Shown in pieces: positions 8,796 through 17,346 of a stretch of DNA of 64,000 nt. Each line of letters opens with the position of its first letter. The stretch's first letter is position 1. A program made the position numbers and the translations under genes. The DNA is taken from assembly GCA_025359105.1 (NCBI GenBank), contig JANYHK010000086.1, positions 1 to 64,000 on the forward strand, given 5' to 3'. Below the pieces are notes generated by a model. That model did not search any database. It saw only the letters and a list, made by a program, of their open reading frames with translations, and was not told where the DNA came from. Source of the DNA: Myxococcales bacterium (GTDB lineage Bacteria; Myxococcota_A; Polyangia; Polyangiales; Polyangiaceae).

Positions 8796-8856
8796 GCCCG
8801 GCGAGTCGGCCGGGCCCGGCTAAAATTTCTCGCCCTGCAACACTTGGGTCGCCCTC

Positions 8857-9528
8857 CTAGCGCGCGTACCAGGTGGTGCCCACGGTGATGGGGCTGCCGT
8901 CGAACGCCTCCACCGTCGCCGCGCCGAGCCGCTCGCCGACGCACGTGATCGCGTCGCGCGGGAGGCCTTCGGCGCCGTCGACGAGCACGCGGATCGCGCG
9001 GCCCGACGCGTCGAAGGTGACGCGCGCGTGGCCGTAGCCGTCGGGCAGGCCGCGCGCGCGGCAGCCGGCGACGGAGGCGCGGCCGAGCGCGATGCGGGCG
9101 TCGCGGAGCGTGACGGCGCGCGCGGGCAGAGCGTCGGCCGGCGACGGCGCGCTCGAGCTCGGTGACGGCGACGCGGTGGGGGTCGCTTCGGCGCCGGGCA
9201 ACGGAAGGGCGACGTCGAGGGGCGGCAACGGCGGCAGCTCGGGCGCGACCGGCGCGCGCACCGCGTGCGCGAGCGCGAGGACAGCGGCAGGCGTGACGGC
9301 GACGCGGGGCCCGTCTCCCACCTCGCCCGCGCGGCCGGCGTCGAGCTCGCGTGCGGCCTCACGCTCCACGTCCGGCGGCGCACCGAGCGACGGCGACGCC
9401 ATCTCCACCGCCTCGGCCGCGGCGTCGCGAAGCGGCGTCGAGCGCGACGCTTTGTGTCCGCTCACGCACCCCGGCGCGGTGACAACGAGGAGGAACAGGG
9501 GCAACCCGACGCAGGCGAGTCTTCGCAT
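8857..9528 (-). CDS. Secreted or lipid-anchored protein with TonB-like C-terminal domain
   Basis: A 223-residue envelope protein of unknown function. Starting at ATG 9528 gives a clean signal sequence ending in a TAPGC segment; a start further upstream would add a Gly/Arg-rich, non-coding-looking prefix. The cysteine context is only a weak lipobox. The middle (about 40-140) is Ala/Pro/Ser-rich and probably disordered. The last 70 residues contain two cysteines, a GYGHARVTFDASG strand pair and a conserved-looking end. This is the same general layout as the lipoprotein at 2141-2674 and resembles AgmX/PglI-type C-terminal domains. It is preceded by about 135 bases of non-coding DNA. Confidence 0.6.
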   Translation of the reverse strand: MRRLACVGLPLFLLVVTAPGCVSGHKASRSTPLRDAAAEAVEMASPSLGAPPDVEREAARELDAGRAGEVGDGPRVAVTPAAVLALAHAVRAPVAPELPPLPPLDVALPLPGAEATPTASPSPSSSAPSPADALPARAVTLRDARIALGRASVAGCRARGLPDGYGHARVTFDASGRAIRVLVDGAEGLPRDAITCVGERLGAATVEAFDGSPITVGTTWYAR

Positions 9529-9663
9529 GACCAGCAACACGTCAAGACGCGTGCCGCGGCCGCCCCCGCCAAACCGAGCCATTTTTTCGACATCTTCCGA
9601 GGCGTGCCGCCCCGAAGGTCCGGACGCGCCGAGCGCGCCGGGCTCGGTCTTGCTATCTACTTC

Positions 9664-10413
9664 CTACTTCGACAGCCAGAGCAGCGGGCGGCGGTAGGTC
9701 GTCACCATGCGATCGGCGGGGATCTCGTGGCCGAGGCCGGGGACGATCTTCACGCGTGTCGGGATCTTCGCCTTCTTGAGCATGTCGCCGACCTTCTCGG
9801 TGTTCTCGGCGACTTCGTCGTTCTCGCCCGTCAGGAGGTACACGCGACGGAACTTGCGGCGGTCCTCCTTCAGGATCGCCTCGGTGTCGCCGAACCAGTA
9901 CTGATCGTTGGCGGCGAGGATGAGCCAGCGGCTCCAGGTGTTGGGATCGTGCAGGCCCACCTGCATCGCGACGAACGCCCCTTCGCTGAAGCCGATGAGG
10001 ATGTTCTGGCGCGTTTGCACGCGGCGACCGAACTGCTCGCGCAGGGCCTGCAGCGTCGCATCCATGGTCTCTTTGCCGGACTGCGCGCTGTTCAGCCAGC
10101 TGCGCGCGCCGCCGCCGCGATCTTCGGGCCCTTGCGGGCAGACGACCCAGCCGAACTGGGAGCCGACCTTGGCCCACTTGCGGCAATCCTCGCTGGGGTT
10201 GGCGCCGCGGCCGTGCAGGTACATGAGGACGGGCCGCTGACCGCGGACCCGCGGGCGGTAATAGTACGCGTCAGGGTAGCCGGGAACCTCGAGGCGCGAG
10301 GGCTCGGCGATCGGACGCGCGGTCTTGGCCCAGGCGTCCGAAGACGACGTGAGCAGCGCGATCGCCGGGGCGAACGCGAGCAGGGCAAAGAGGAGGCGGC
10401 GCGCGTTCGACAT
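9664..10413 (-). CDS. Secreted alpha/beta hydrolase (esterase/dienelactone hydrolase-like)
   Basis: A 249-residue serine hydrolase with a signal peptide (about 1-29, cleavage after SDAWA), so it is exported. LMYLHGRGANP at 63-73 forms the oxyanion loop. The nucleophile elbow is GFSEG at 141-145 (Ser143), a Glu-Asn-Asp-Glu stretch later can supply the acid, and the His lies in GLGHE about 20 residues from the end. The substrate cannot be inferred; phospholipase/carboxylesterase and dienelactone-hydrolase relatives are the closest in pattern. I chose ATG 10413 because it sits directly before the signal peptide; the open frame extends upstream without coding character. Confidence 0.78.
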   Translation of the reverse strand: MSNARRLLFALLAFAPAIALLTSSSDAWAKTARPIAEPSRLEVPGYPDAYYYRPRVRGQRPVLMYLHGRGANPSEDCRKWAKVGSQFGWVVCPQGPEDRGGGARSWLNSAQSGKETMDATLQALREQFGRRVQTRQNILIGFSEGAFVAMQVGLHDPNTWSRWLILAANDQYWFGDTEAILKEDRRKFRRVYLLTGENDEVAENTEKVGDMLKKAKIPTRVKIVPGLGHEIPADRMVTTYRRPLLWLSK

Positions 10414-10478
10414 GGTCTGGGACGCGCGCAGCATAGTCGGGGAATCCTGCGAGGCAATGCCGGAGACGCACTTGGGGT

Positions 10479-11042
10479 TCAATGCGCCCAAAGCGCGGCG
10501 AGCTCGAGCTCGATGGCGTCGAACGGCTCGGCGCGGACGCGGGCATCGTCGCAAAAGGTCGCGATGAGCCGGTAGGTTGCTCCGTCGAGTCGCAAGACTT
10601 CGAGTGTTTGGGCAAGCGGATCCACCAGCCAAACGTGAGTGACACCTTCCCGCGCGTAGAGCGGGATCTTTTCGCCTCGATCTATCGCACCGGTCGAGGG
10701 CGATATGACCTCGCAGAGCCAATCAGGTGCGAGCGTCAGGAAGGCGGCATCGGGCCGTTCGGGCATGCGCTCGCGTCGCCATCCGGCGAGATCAGGGACG
10801 ACGACGTCGCTGCTGAAATGGAGCTCCGGCTCGTCGAGCAAAACCCACCCGCCGGGACCGCCTCGACCACGCCGGAACGGCGGTCCGAGCTCTTCGCCGA
10901 GCGCGGTGGACGCCTGCGCGTGGGCGAGCGCCGGGCGCGGATGCGAGTGCAGCACGCCGGCGATGAGCTCGCCTACGCGGTTCGACGGCAGCGCCTCGAG
11001 ATCGGCGTAGGTCGCCGGAGACTTCGTCGTTCGCGCCGCCAC
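10479..11042 (-). CDS. Uma2 family (DUF820) putative restriction-like endonuclease fold protein
   Basis: A 187-residue protein with the Uma2/DUF820 pattern: an N-terminal TYADLEALPSNRVGELIAG segment (the start of the family), a central VVPDLAGWRRERMP with the conserved P-D-L, then WLCEVISPSTGAIDRGEKIPLYAREGV and a VWLVDPLAQTLEVLRL strand. These motifs place it in the PD-(D/E)xK nuclease-like fold. The family is abundant in cyanobacteria and multicellular bacteria, and its biological role is mostly unknown. The start is GTG 11042. No toxin, partner or mobile element is adjacent. Confidence 0.82.
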   Translation of the reverse strand: MAARTTKSPATYADLEALPSNRVGELIAGVLHSHPRPALAHAQASTALGEELGPPFRRGRGGPGGWVLLDEPELHFSSDVVVPDLAGWRRERMPERPDAAFLTLAPDWLCEVISPSTGAIDRGEKIPLYAREGVTHVWLVDPLAQTLEVLRLDGATYRLIATFCDDARVRAEPFDAIELELAALWAH

Positions 11043-11291
11043 ATCCCGACTCTATCACCGGACGAAGAGCGCCGCCGGCAGCCTCGCAGACCCTCCGCCT
11101 TCGAGGAATCGCGGCCTGCTCCGCCTCCGCGAGGTGGTCCGCGGTGCGCCGCGCCCCGCGAGGTTTCCGTCCGCTCGCCACTCGTCACCTCCGCGTCGTG
11201 CCCGAGCCTGCACGGCCCGCACGCGAAGGTCATCCCGGCGTCGCTGATGGGTCACCCTGCAACATTGCCGACCGGAATTGCGGCTCTCTCG
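11043..11291. other. Intergenic stretch without recognisable feature
   Basis: About 250 bases between the Uma2 gene and hemC. I see no convincing open frame, hairpin with T-tract or promoter-like element. It must contain the promoter of the Uma2 gene, as both flanking genes run leftward. Confidence 0.4.
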
Positions 11292-12194
11292 CTACTTCGC
11301 GGCGATCTCGCGGCCGAGCTGAAGTCCGACCTCCGCCGCCTCGGCCTCGGTCGGCCAGGGCACCGTTCGCTCGGCGCGCTTCAGCGCGGTTCCGTCCGGC
11401 TGCGCGAAGAACGCACGGAGTCGGAGCTTCGATCCGCCTTCGACCCGCTCCCCGAACGCGGCGATCGGCGTGCGGCAGTCGCCTTCGAGCGCGATCATCA
11501 CGCCGCGCTCGGCGGCGACGCACGTGGCGGTCGTCGGATCGTGCAGCGGCGCCAGGATCGCGCGCGTCGCGGCGTCGCCCGTCCGGCACTCGACGCCGAG
11601 CGCTCCCTGGCCAATCGCCGGCAGCGAGACCTCGGGCGCGAGCACCTCCGTCGCGCGCCCCTCGAGCCCCAGGCGCACGAGCCCGGCGCGCGCCAGCAGG
11701 ATGGCGTCGCACTCCCCGGCGTCCACCTTGCGAAGTCGCGTGTCGACGTTGCCGCGCATCGGTACGATCTTCAAGTCCGGCCGCGCCGCGTGGATGGCCA
11801 CCTGCCGCCGCAGGCTGCTCGTTCCGAGCGTCGCACCGTGCGGAAGCGCGGCGAGGGTGCCGTACTTCGGCGCGACCAGCACGTCACGCGGGTCCTCGCG
11901 CAGCGGGATGCACACGATCGCGAGCCCGTGCGGCAAGACGCCGGGCACGTCCTTGATCGAGTGCACGGCCAGCTGCGCGCGCCCTTCGAGGAGCGCCTCC
12001 TCGATCTCCTTGACGAAGAGCCCCTTGCCGCCCACCTCGGAAAGGGGCCGGTCCTGGATCTTGTCCCCGGTCGTGACGACCTGCTCCTCGACGAGGTCGA
12101 GCTCGGGGTGGAGCGCCTTGATGCGGGCGACGAACGCGCGGCACTGGGCGAGCGCGAGGGCGCTCCTTCGCGTGGCGTACACGAGGCGTGACAT
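11292..12194 (-). CDS. hemC: Hydroxymethylbilane synthase (porphobilinogen deaminase)
   Basis: A 300-residue cytosolic enzyme of tetrapyrrole synthesis that polymerises four porphobilinogens to hydroxymethylbilane. It starts with LVYATRRSALALAQ, has the active-site stretch VHSIKDVP, the LGTSSLRRQ and MRGNVDTRL arginine-rich binding motifs, and ends with LEGDCRTPIAAF, whose cysteine carries the dipyrromethane cofactor. Length fits the family. It lies 48 bases downstream of hemA in the same orientation, so it is the third step of a haem-precursor operon. Confidence 0.95.
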   Translation of the reverse strand: MSRLVYATRRSALALAQCRAFVARIKALHPELDLVEEQVVTTGDKIQDRPLSEVGGKGLFVKEIEEALLEGRAQLAVHSIKDVPGVLPHGLAIVCIPLREDPRDVLVAPKYGTLAALPHGATLGTSSLRRQVAIHAARPDLKIVPMRGNVDTRLRKVDAGECDAILLARAGLVRLGLEGRATEVLAPEVSLPAIGQGALGVECRTGDAATRAILAPLHDPTTATCVAAERGVMIALEGDCRTPIAAFGERVEGGSKLRLRAFFAQPDGTALKRAERTVPWPTEAEAAEVGLQLGREIAAK

Positions 12195-12242
12195 GACGAC
12201 CAGCCTACGCGAACCGGTTTTTCGCGTCGACCGGCGGCGGGC

Positions 12243-13601
12243 TCAATGCAGGCGATCGTCGTCGTCGGCGTGCGCGTCGTCGGCGCCCTGCGGGGAGTCT
12301 CGCGGGGCCTTCTCGATCTCCGGCGGCGGCCCCTCCGGCAGGTCGAAGAGGTGCACTGCCGCGCGGACGAGATCGGCGCCGTCCTCCTGCGAGGCCGCGA
12401 TCTTGAGGCGCGTCGTCGGCGCGTGCAGGAGCTTGTTCACCGAGCTGTCCATCATCTGCTGGAGCGCGGCCCTGTCCCCTTCCGTGAGGTGCTTGAGGCG
12501 CCCGGCGAGGGTGCGCTCGAGCTCGGCCTGCAGGACCGCCTTCGTCTTCGCGCGCAGCGCCACGATCGTCGGCGATACGTTGAGCCCGCGCGCCCAGCTC
12601 TCGAACTCGGCGAGCTCCTCGCCCACGATCTTCTCTGCGGCGGCGACCTCGTTCTGGCGCGCCTTCAGGCCGAACGCGACCTCGGTCTCGAGATCGTCGA
12701 CGTTGTAGACGTAGCAGTTGTCGATCTTGGTGTGGATCTCGGGGTCGACGTTTCGCGGGACGGCGATGTCGATGAAAAAGAGCGTGCGCCCCCTGCGCGC
12801 CTTCATCACGCGCTTGACCATCTCGCGCGTGACGACGAACGTGCGGCTGCCGGTGCTGGTGACGACGACGTCGGAGAGGAGGAGCTCCTCCTCGAGCTTG
12901 TCGAGCGGGGCGGCGCCGCCGCCGAACTGGGCGGCCAGGTGCGCGGCGCGCTCGACGCTCCGGTTGCACACGCGAATGGACCGAGCGCCCTTGCCGAGGC
13001 TCCGGGCGGCGGCCTCCGCCATCTCACCGGCGCCCACGAGCAGCACGGTGTGGTCCGACAGATCGCCGAAGATCTTGCGCGCGAGATCGACGGCGACGCT
13101 CGAGATGCTCACGGTGCCTGCGCCGAGCGCCGTCTCGGTGCGCACGCGCTTGGCGACGGTGAACGCGCGGTGCACGCAGCGCCCGAGGAAGTTGCGGAGC
13201 GTGCCCGCCGCCACCGCCGCGTCGTACGCGTCCTTCACCTGCCCGAGGATCTGCGGCTCGCCGAGGACCATCGAGTCCAGGCTCGCGGCGACGCGGAAGA
13301 TGTGGCGCACGGCGTCGTGGCCGGACTTGTCGTAGAGGTACCCCTCGAGGTGCTCGGGGCTGTCGCCGACGAGCTCGGCCAGCCCTTCGCGGATCGCCCG
13401 AAGGGCCGCCTGGCCGGAGTCCGAGGACGTGTCGGCGAGCACCTCGACGCGATTGCACGTCGAAAGGAACATCACCTCTTTGAGCTCGCTTCGCTTCGAC
13501 AGGCGCGCGAGCACCTCGGGCAGCACGTCGGCGCCCACCGAGAGCTTCTCGCGCACTTCGATGGGCGCCGTCTTGTGCGACACGCCGACGACGACGATCA
13601 C
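12243..13601 (-). CDS. hemA: Glutamyl-tRNA reductase
   Basis: A 452-residue enzyme for the first committed step of the C5 haem pathway, reducing glutamyl-tRNA(Glu) to glutamate-1-semialdehyde with NADPH. VVVGVSHKTAPIEVREKL opens the protein. The catalytic Cys49 sits in STCNRVE. GEPQILGQVKDAY and an NADPH-binding VLLVGAGEMAEAAA follow, then the helical dimerisation domain. The C-terminus carries an extra acidic, His/Asp-rich tail. The start is GTG 13601, which overlaps the stop of the upstream hemX-like gene in a GTGA tetranucleotide, suggesting translational coupling. The open frame continues upstream through hemX, but that part is not coding. Confidence 0.94.
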   Translation of the reverse strand: MIVVVGVSHKTAPIEVREKLSVGADVLPEVLARLSKRSELKEVMFLSTCNRVEVLADTSSDSGQAALRAIREGLAELVGDSPEHLEGYLYDKSGHDAVRHIFRVAASLDSMVLGEPQILGQVKDAYDAAVAAGTLRNFLGRCVHRAFTVAKRVRTETALGAGTVSISSVAVDLARKIFGDLSDHTVLLVGAGEMAEAAARSLGKGARSIRVCNRSVERAAHLAAQFGGGAAPLDKLEEELLLSDVVVTSTGSRTFVVTREMVKRVMKARRGRTLFFIDIAVPRNVDPEIHTKIDNCYVYNVDDLETEVAFGLKARQNEVAAAEKIVGEELAEFESWARGLNVSPTIVALRAKTKAVLQAELERTLAGRLKHLTEGDRAALQQMMDSSVNKLLHAPTTRLKIAASQEDGADLVRAAVHLFDLPEGPPPEIEKAPRDSPQGADDAHADDDDRLH

Positions 13602-14449
13602 GGCATACCCGCCACGTGCCCGTGCGCCCCCGGGTTCGCCTCGCGCAAGAGGTACAGGATGAGGACGAGCATCGCGAAGCCGAAGCCGGCGATCGTCCCG
13701 TACGCGGCCCGTCGCCCGCGCCACCCCGCCGCGGCACGCAGGAGCAGGACGCCTGCGATGAGCAGCCACGTCAGGTAACCGAACGCCGCGCGGAGGATGT
13801 CGGCCGCGCCGCCCATCTCGACTTGCCGCGCCCACAACGTCCCGATGAGGATGCCGATCGTCAGCAGGGGGAAGCCCGCGAGCAGGAAGCGGTGCTCGGC
13901 GCGGTCGAGGGCGTCGAGCGGCGGGAGACGCTGGAAGAGCCCCTCGATGCGCTTCGCCTTCAGGAGGTGCTCCTGCACGAGGTAGAGCGTCGCAGCGCCG
14001 AACGCGAGGCTGAAGAGCGCGATGCCGACGAGGTTCGCGGCGACGTGCACCGGCAAGAGCGCGCTCTTGAGGCGCGGCGCCTGGTCGACCATCTGCGTGC
14101 CGCCGCCCACGAAGCGCGACGCGAGCAGGCTCGTCAGCGCCAGCGGCGCCACGAACGCGCCGACGACGTCGATGCGGTAGCGCGTGCGCATCGACAGGTA
14201 CGCCACGCACAGGATCACCGCGAAGACGCTCATCGGGAAATGGATGCCCTTCACCGGGCACGCGTGCAGAACGAGCGACCACACGATGACGTGAACGCCC
14301 TGCAGCGACGCGCCGAGCGCGATGAGGCGGGACCCGAGCCACGCCGGGGCGCGGCTGGTTCCGAGGAGGATGCGCGAGAACAGGAACGTCGCCGCCAGGT
14401 AGGCGAGCGAGGCCGCGAGGAAGAGGGCGTCGGCGACGTAGACGTTCAC
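13598..14449 (-). CDS. hemX: CcsA/HemX-type cytochrome c assembly membrane protein
   Basis: A 283-residue integral membrane protein with about eight hydrophobic helices. It contains histidines in helices (GVHVIVWS, PVHVAANLVG) and a LVQEHLLKAKR segment, typical of the CcsA/ResC/HemX family. These proteins handle haem in cytochrome c maturation or, as HemX, modulate the level of HemA. The Trp-rich WWD motif of true CcsA is not obvious, and the position directly before hemA favours the HemX label. The final bases overlap the hemA start by four. I am sure of the superfamily and less sure of the exact role. Confidence 0.75.
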   Translation of the reverse strand: MNVYVADALFLAASLAYLAATFLFSRILLGTSRAPAWLGSRLIALGASLQGVHVIVWSLVLHACPVKGIHFPMSVFAVILCVAYLSMRTRYRIDVVGAFVAPLALTSLLASRFVGGGTQMVDQAPRLKSALLPVHVAANLVGIALFSLAFGAATLYLVQEHLLKAKRIEGLFQRLPPLDALDRAEHRFLLAGFPLLTIGILIGTLWARQVEMGGAADILRAAFGYLTWLLIAGVLLLRAAAGWRGRRAAYGTIAGFGFAMLVLILYLLREANPGAHGHVAGMP

Positions 14450-14486
14450 GACGGCAGTATAGCGCGCCGGGCGCCTGGTCCCGGAA

Positions 14487-14915
14487 TTACAGGTTCTTCA
14501 TCAAGAAACGGGCGAGCAGCTGCTCCTCTGTCCGCGGCTCTTCCGGGGCAAACTTGCCGGGATCGACCTGCGCGCGCGCCTTGGCGCGATCGGGCGACGC
14601 GACGTGCTCGAGGAACGTCCCCACCGGCACGCCCGTCCAGCCCTGGACGACGTCGTAGGCGTTGTCGCCCATGATCATCGAGCCTTCGAGCAGCTCGGCG
14701 CCGAGCTCGAGCAGGTACGGCTTGGACTTCACCTTGCCGACGAGCTCGTTGGCGTCGACGGCCCCGCTGACCTCACGGAGGACGCGGACGGCGTCGGCGA
14801 TCTTGTACCGGCGCCCCTCGGCGACGATCGTGAGCTCCGACCCCTTCACGTCGATGGTGGAGTCCAGCATCCACTGGTCCAGGGCCTCTTGAGGGAAAAA
14901 GATCCGGTTGGGCAT
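14487..14915 (-). CDS. Conserved hypothetical protein upstream of hemX
   Basis: A 142-residue soluble protein I cannot assign. It begins MPNRIFFPQEALDQW, then has short beta-strand stretches (ELTIVAEGRRYKIADAVRV) and a run of hydrophobic residues around LLELGAELLEGSMIMGDNAY, and ends in a charged, Glu/Arg-rich tail. There is no signal peptide and no membrane helix. It lies 37 bases before the hemX-like gene in the same direction, so it is probably first in the haem operon. The family has a PilZ-like feel, but no RxxxR motif is visible, so I do not claim it. Confidence 0.65.
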   Translation of the reverse strand: MPNRIFFPQEALDQWMLDSTIDVKGSELTIVAEGRRYKIADAVRVLREVSGAVDANELVGKVKSKPYLLELGAELLEGSMIMGDNAYDVVQGWTGVPVGTFLEHVASPDRAKARAQVDPGKFAPEEPRTEEQLLARFLMKNL

Positions 14916-14946
14916 CCTGACCTGACAGGTTACACCAAACGGGCCC

Positions 14947-15585
14947 ATGGGTCCGCTCGAGGCGTACAGCGCGATCGTCACCGAGCTCGGCGGCGTGGCC
15001 TCCGCCGCGCAGGTCTCGGAGTTGCGCGCCGCATTCCAGGCGCGGACCGGCGCGTTCGGCCCCGAGGACCCGTGGTTCGAGGCGCGCAGCCTGGCGTTCT
15101 GGGATTTCGCGACGACGAGCGGAGGTCTCGCGGGCGTCGCCAACGGGGCGAGCGAGGAGGCGCGCGCGTGGGTACCGGCCTTCACGCGCGCGCACCGCGG
15201 CCTCTTCGTCGTGACGACGCGCGAGCGCGAAGACGACGACGCGACGGTGCTCCAGTGCCTGCTCACCGGCGTCGCCTTCTTCGTCGACGACGTCGAGCCC
15301 GGCACCAGGGACGCCCTCGAGGCCGCGACCGCGCCGTTCGACGGGCGCGTCGTGGCCGGCAGCTCGCTCGCCTCCTCTCCTCTTCGCGTCGCGCTGCTTC
15401 CCGGCGCCGTCTTCCACCCCGCAGACGCCGCCGATCCCATCGCCAAGGTGCTGGCGGTCGCGGCGACGAAGGGCCTGTCGCGCGACCAGACGCTCGACGC
15501 CCTCCTTCGCATGGAGCTTTCGCTCCGGTCCCTCTCGCGTGTAAAGGCCAGCTACGCGTACCGACCCGAGGCGCTGCGCGCCTGA
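14947..15585 (+). CDS. Hypothetical cytoplasmic protein
   Basis: A 212-residue protein with no signal peptide or membrane segment and no motif I recognise. The sequence alternates Ala-rich helices and short strands: an N-terminal helical half with a FGPEDPWFEARSLAFWDFAT stretch, a central FVVTTRERED strand, a cysteine-containing LQCLLTGVAFFVDD strand and a C-terminal helix rich in Leu/Ser. It is transcribed away from the haem operon across a 31-base gap and ends 15 bases before the ferredoxin reductase-like gene, so those two may be co-expressed. Confidence 0.7.
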   Translation: MGPLEAYSAIVTELGGVASAAQVSELRAAFQARTGAFGPEDPWFEARSLAFWDFATTSGGLAGVANGASEEARAWVPAFTRAHRGLFVVTTREREDDDATVLQCLLTGVAFFVDDVEPGTRDALEAATAPFDGRVVAGSSLASSPLRVALLPGAVFHPADAADPIAKVLAVAATKGLSRDQTLDALLRMELSLRSLSRVKASYAYRPEALRA

Positions 15586-15599
15586 GCCGAGAACCTCCC

Positions 15600-16331
15600 A
15601 TGCCGCCCCCTCCGACATTCGACACCCGCCTCGCCTCCGCCCGCATGCTCACGCCGTCCGTCCGCGAGCTCACCCTCGCGCGCGAGGACGGCGCGCCGTT
15701 CGTCTTCGAGGCAGGCCAGTGGGTGAGCCTCGTGCTCCCCCTGCCGAGCGGTGAGGTGCGGCGCTCTTACTCGATCGCGTCCGGCCCCGACGGTTCGCCG
15801 CGCTTCGAGCTGGCGATCACGCACGTTCAAGGCGGCCCGGGCTCGTCGTACCTGCACGAGCTCCCCGTCGGCGCGCACCTGCGGATCATCGGTCCCCAGG
15901 GCTTCTTCACGCGCGCCAAGGGAGCGGACGCTCCCGCGCTCTTCATCGGCACCGGCACGGGTGTGACGCCGCTGCGCAGCATGCTTCTGGACGCCGTACG
16001 CCGCGGCGACGGGCGGGCGCTCTGGCTCGTCTTTGGCGTCCGCCGTGAGGCCGACATGCTCTACGAGACCGAGCTGCGCGCGCTCGCAGCGGCCCACCCC
16101 AGCGTGCGTGTGGAGTACACGCTGTCGCAACCGCCGGCCGAGTGGACCGGGCGGCGCGGCTACGTCCAGACGCACGTGCGCGCGCTCTACGAAGAGCTCG
16201 CCGCGCGCGGCGAAGGCGCGCCGCACGCGTACATCTGCGGCCTCGAGCGGATGGTCAGCTCGGTGCGTGAGCTCCTGCGGAAGGACATGGCCCTCCCGCG
16301 GGAGCTCGTTCACAGCGAGCGCTACGACTGA
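15600..16331 (+). CDS. Ferredoxin-NADP reductase-like FAD/NAD(P)H oxidoreductase
   Basis: A 243-residue protein with the two-domain ferredoxin reductase fold. The FAD-binding barrel contains RRSYSIASGP (RxYSxxS flavin motif) at about 58-67 and the glycine-rich GPQGFF. The NAD(P) domain has the FIGTGTGVTPLRSML motif (GTGxxP) near 120 and a C-terminal YICGLERMV (CGxxxM) signature. There is no iron-sulfur domain, so it must pass electrons to a separate carrier or flavodoxin-like partner. The C-terminus ends HSERYD. It converges with the lipoprotein gene 15 bases away. Confidence 0.85.
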   Translation: MPPPPTFDTRLASARMLTPSVRELTLAREDGAPFVFEAGQWVSLVLPLPSGEVRRSYSIASGPDGSPRFELAITHVQGGPGSSYLHELPVGAHLRIIGPQGFFTRAKGADAPALFIGTGTGVTPLRSMLLDAVRRGDGRALWLVFGVRREADMLYETELRALAAAHPSVRVEYTLSQPPAEWTGRRGYVQTHVRALYEELAARGEGAPHAYICGLERMVSSVRELLRKDMALPRELVHSERYD

Positions 16332-16346
16332 AGGCGTCGCGCCTGA

Positions 16347-17150
16347 TCAGAGCGAAGCGACGGGCCGCGACGCGCCCTTGTCGCTCGTGCAGGTGCCCTT
16401 GCCCGCGGTGAAGGCGCACGTCCAGGTCTCGTTGCGATCCTTCACGAGGATCGTACCGGTCTTCGTCGCGGTGTCCCACGCCGAGTCGGAGCTGACGACC
16501 ACGCTGCCGTCGTTCACGCCGATCGAGAACCAGAACTTGCCGTTCACGTACTCGAAGTCCGCGTCGATGCGCTCGGTCAAACCCTTCGACGTCGCGGTCA
16601 GGTGAAGATCGAACAGCATGAGGAGATCCGACTGGCTCGGCGTGCCGCTCGAGCGCAGCTTCACGAACTCGGTGCCGTCGATCGACGCCTCCTTCATGGT
16701 GCACGCCTCGGCGCGGACCTTGAGCGTCACGTCGATCGGGCCGCCGTGGTAGTTGCGCATTTGCTGCATGCCGCTGAGATCGTAGGCGAGCGAGCCGCCG
16801 TTCGGGCACGCGCACGAGCCCGACTCCGCGCCGCTCTGGAGAGCCGGGCAGAACGACGTACCGCCGTTCGCGTCGAGGAAGCGGAGGCTCTTCGCGGTGG
16901 TGCCGCCGCTGCCGGTGGAGGACGAGCTCCCCGTGCTGCCGACACCGAAGCCGCCGGTCTGCGACGCGCGCTGCTGCGAGAGGCCTGCCAGCACGCCCGA
17001 CTCGCTCCCCGCCCCGAAGGTGCCGGTCGGCGCGTTGAAGCGCGCCTCGACCTGCTGGAAATCTGGGGTCGGCCCGAACGGATCGTTCGAGGAGCTGGAG
17101 CAACCGACCACGCACGCGAGGCCCACGAGCACGAGCGCCGAAGTTCGCAT
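16347..17150 (-). CDS. Lipoprotein of unknown function with Gly/Ser linker
   Basis: A 267-residue protein with a lipobox (LACVVGC, Cys17), so it should be an envelope lipoprotein. Residues about 60-85 are a Gly/Ser/Thr-rich linker. The rest contains a pair-rich cysteine segment (SFCP, GSCACPNGG), a central beta-rich region and a final CAFTAGKGTCTSD stretch, suggesting one or two disulfides in an exported domain. I recognise no family. About 195 bases of non-coding DNA precede it; they should carry its promoter. Confidence 0.7.
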   Translation of the reverse strand: MRTSALVLVGLACVVGCSSSSNDPFGPTPDFQQVEARFNAPTGTFGAGSESGVLAGLSQQRASQTGGFGVGSTGSSSSTGSGGTTAKSLRFLDANGGTSFCPALQSGAESGSCACPNGGSLAYDLSGMQQMRNYHGGPIDVTLKVRAEACTMKEASIDGTEFVKLRSSGTPSQSDLLMLFDLHLTATSKGLTERIDADFEYVNGKFWFSIGVNDGSVVVSSDSAWDTATKTGTILVKDRNETWTCAFTAGKGTCTSDKGASRPVASL

Positions 17151-17346
17151 ATTCGAATTCCTCCCAAGTGAAGCGTCCAGTCCTTTGGACGTGCTTCGCC
17201 TGGGCTTTCATCAAGATGCGTTCCGAATTGTAGGTACGAGCACTTCCGCGGAGTTGGCTCTCCTGCGTGAACGCGCGTCCTCGGCCGAGCGTGTCCGTCA
17301 GGTCACGCTCAGGCCTCGCTGCCTCCTGCCTTACAGCGGCTGCTCG

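Noticed and set aside
8809-8820. Palindrome GCCGGGCCCGGC as a terminator
   Set aside because: No T-tract follows it in the direction of the flanking minus-strand genes, and 12-base GC palindromes are frequent by chance here.
12243-14342. A 699-codon open frame covering hemA and extending through the hemX region
   Set aside because: Only the part from GTG 13601 is glutamyl-tRNA reductase. The upstream part is Arg/Pro/Ala-rich out-of-frame translation of the hemX-like gene, a common artefact at this GC content.
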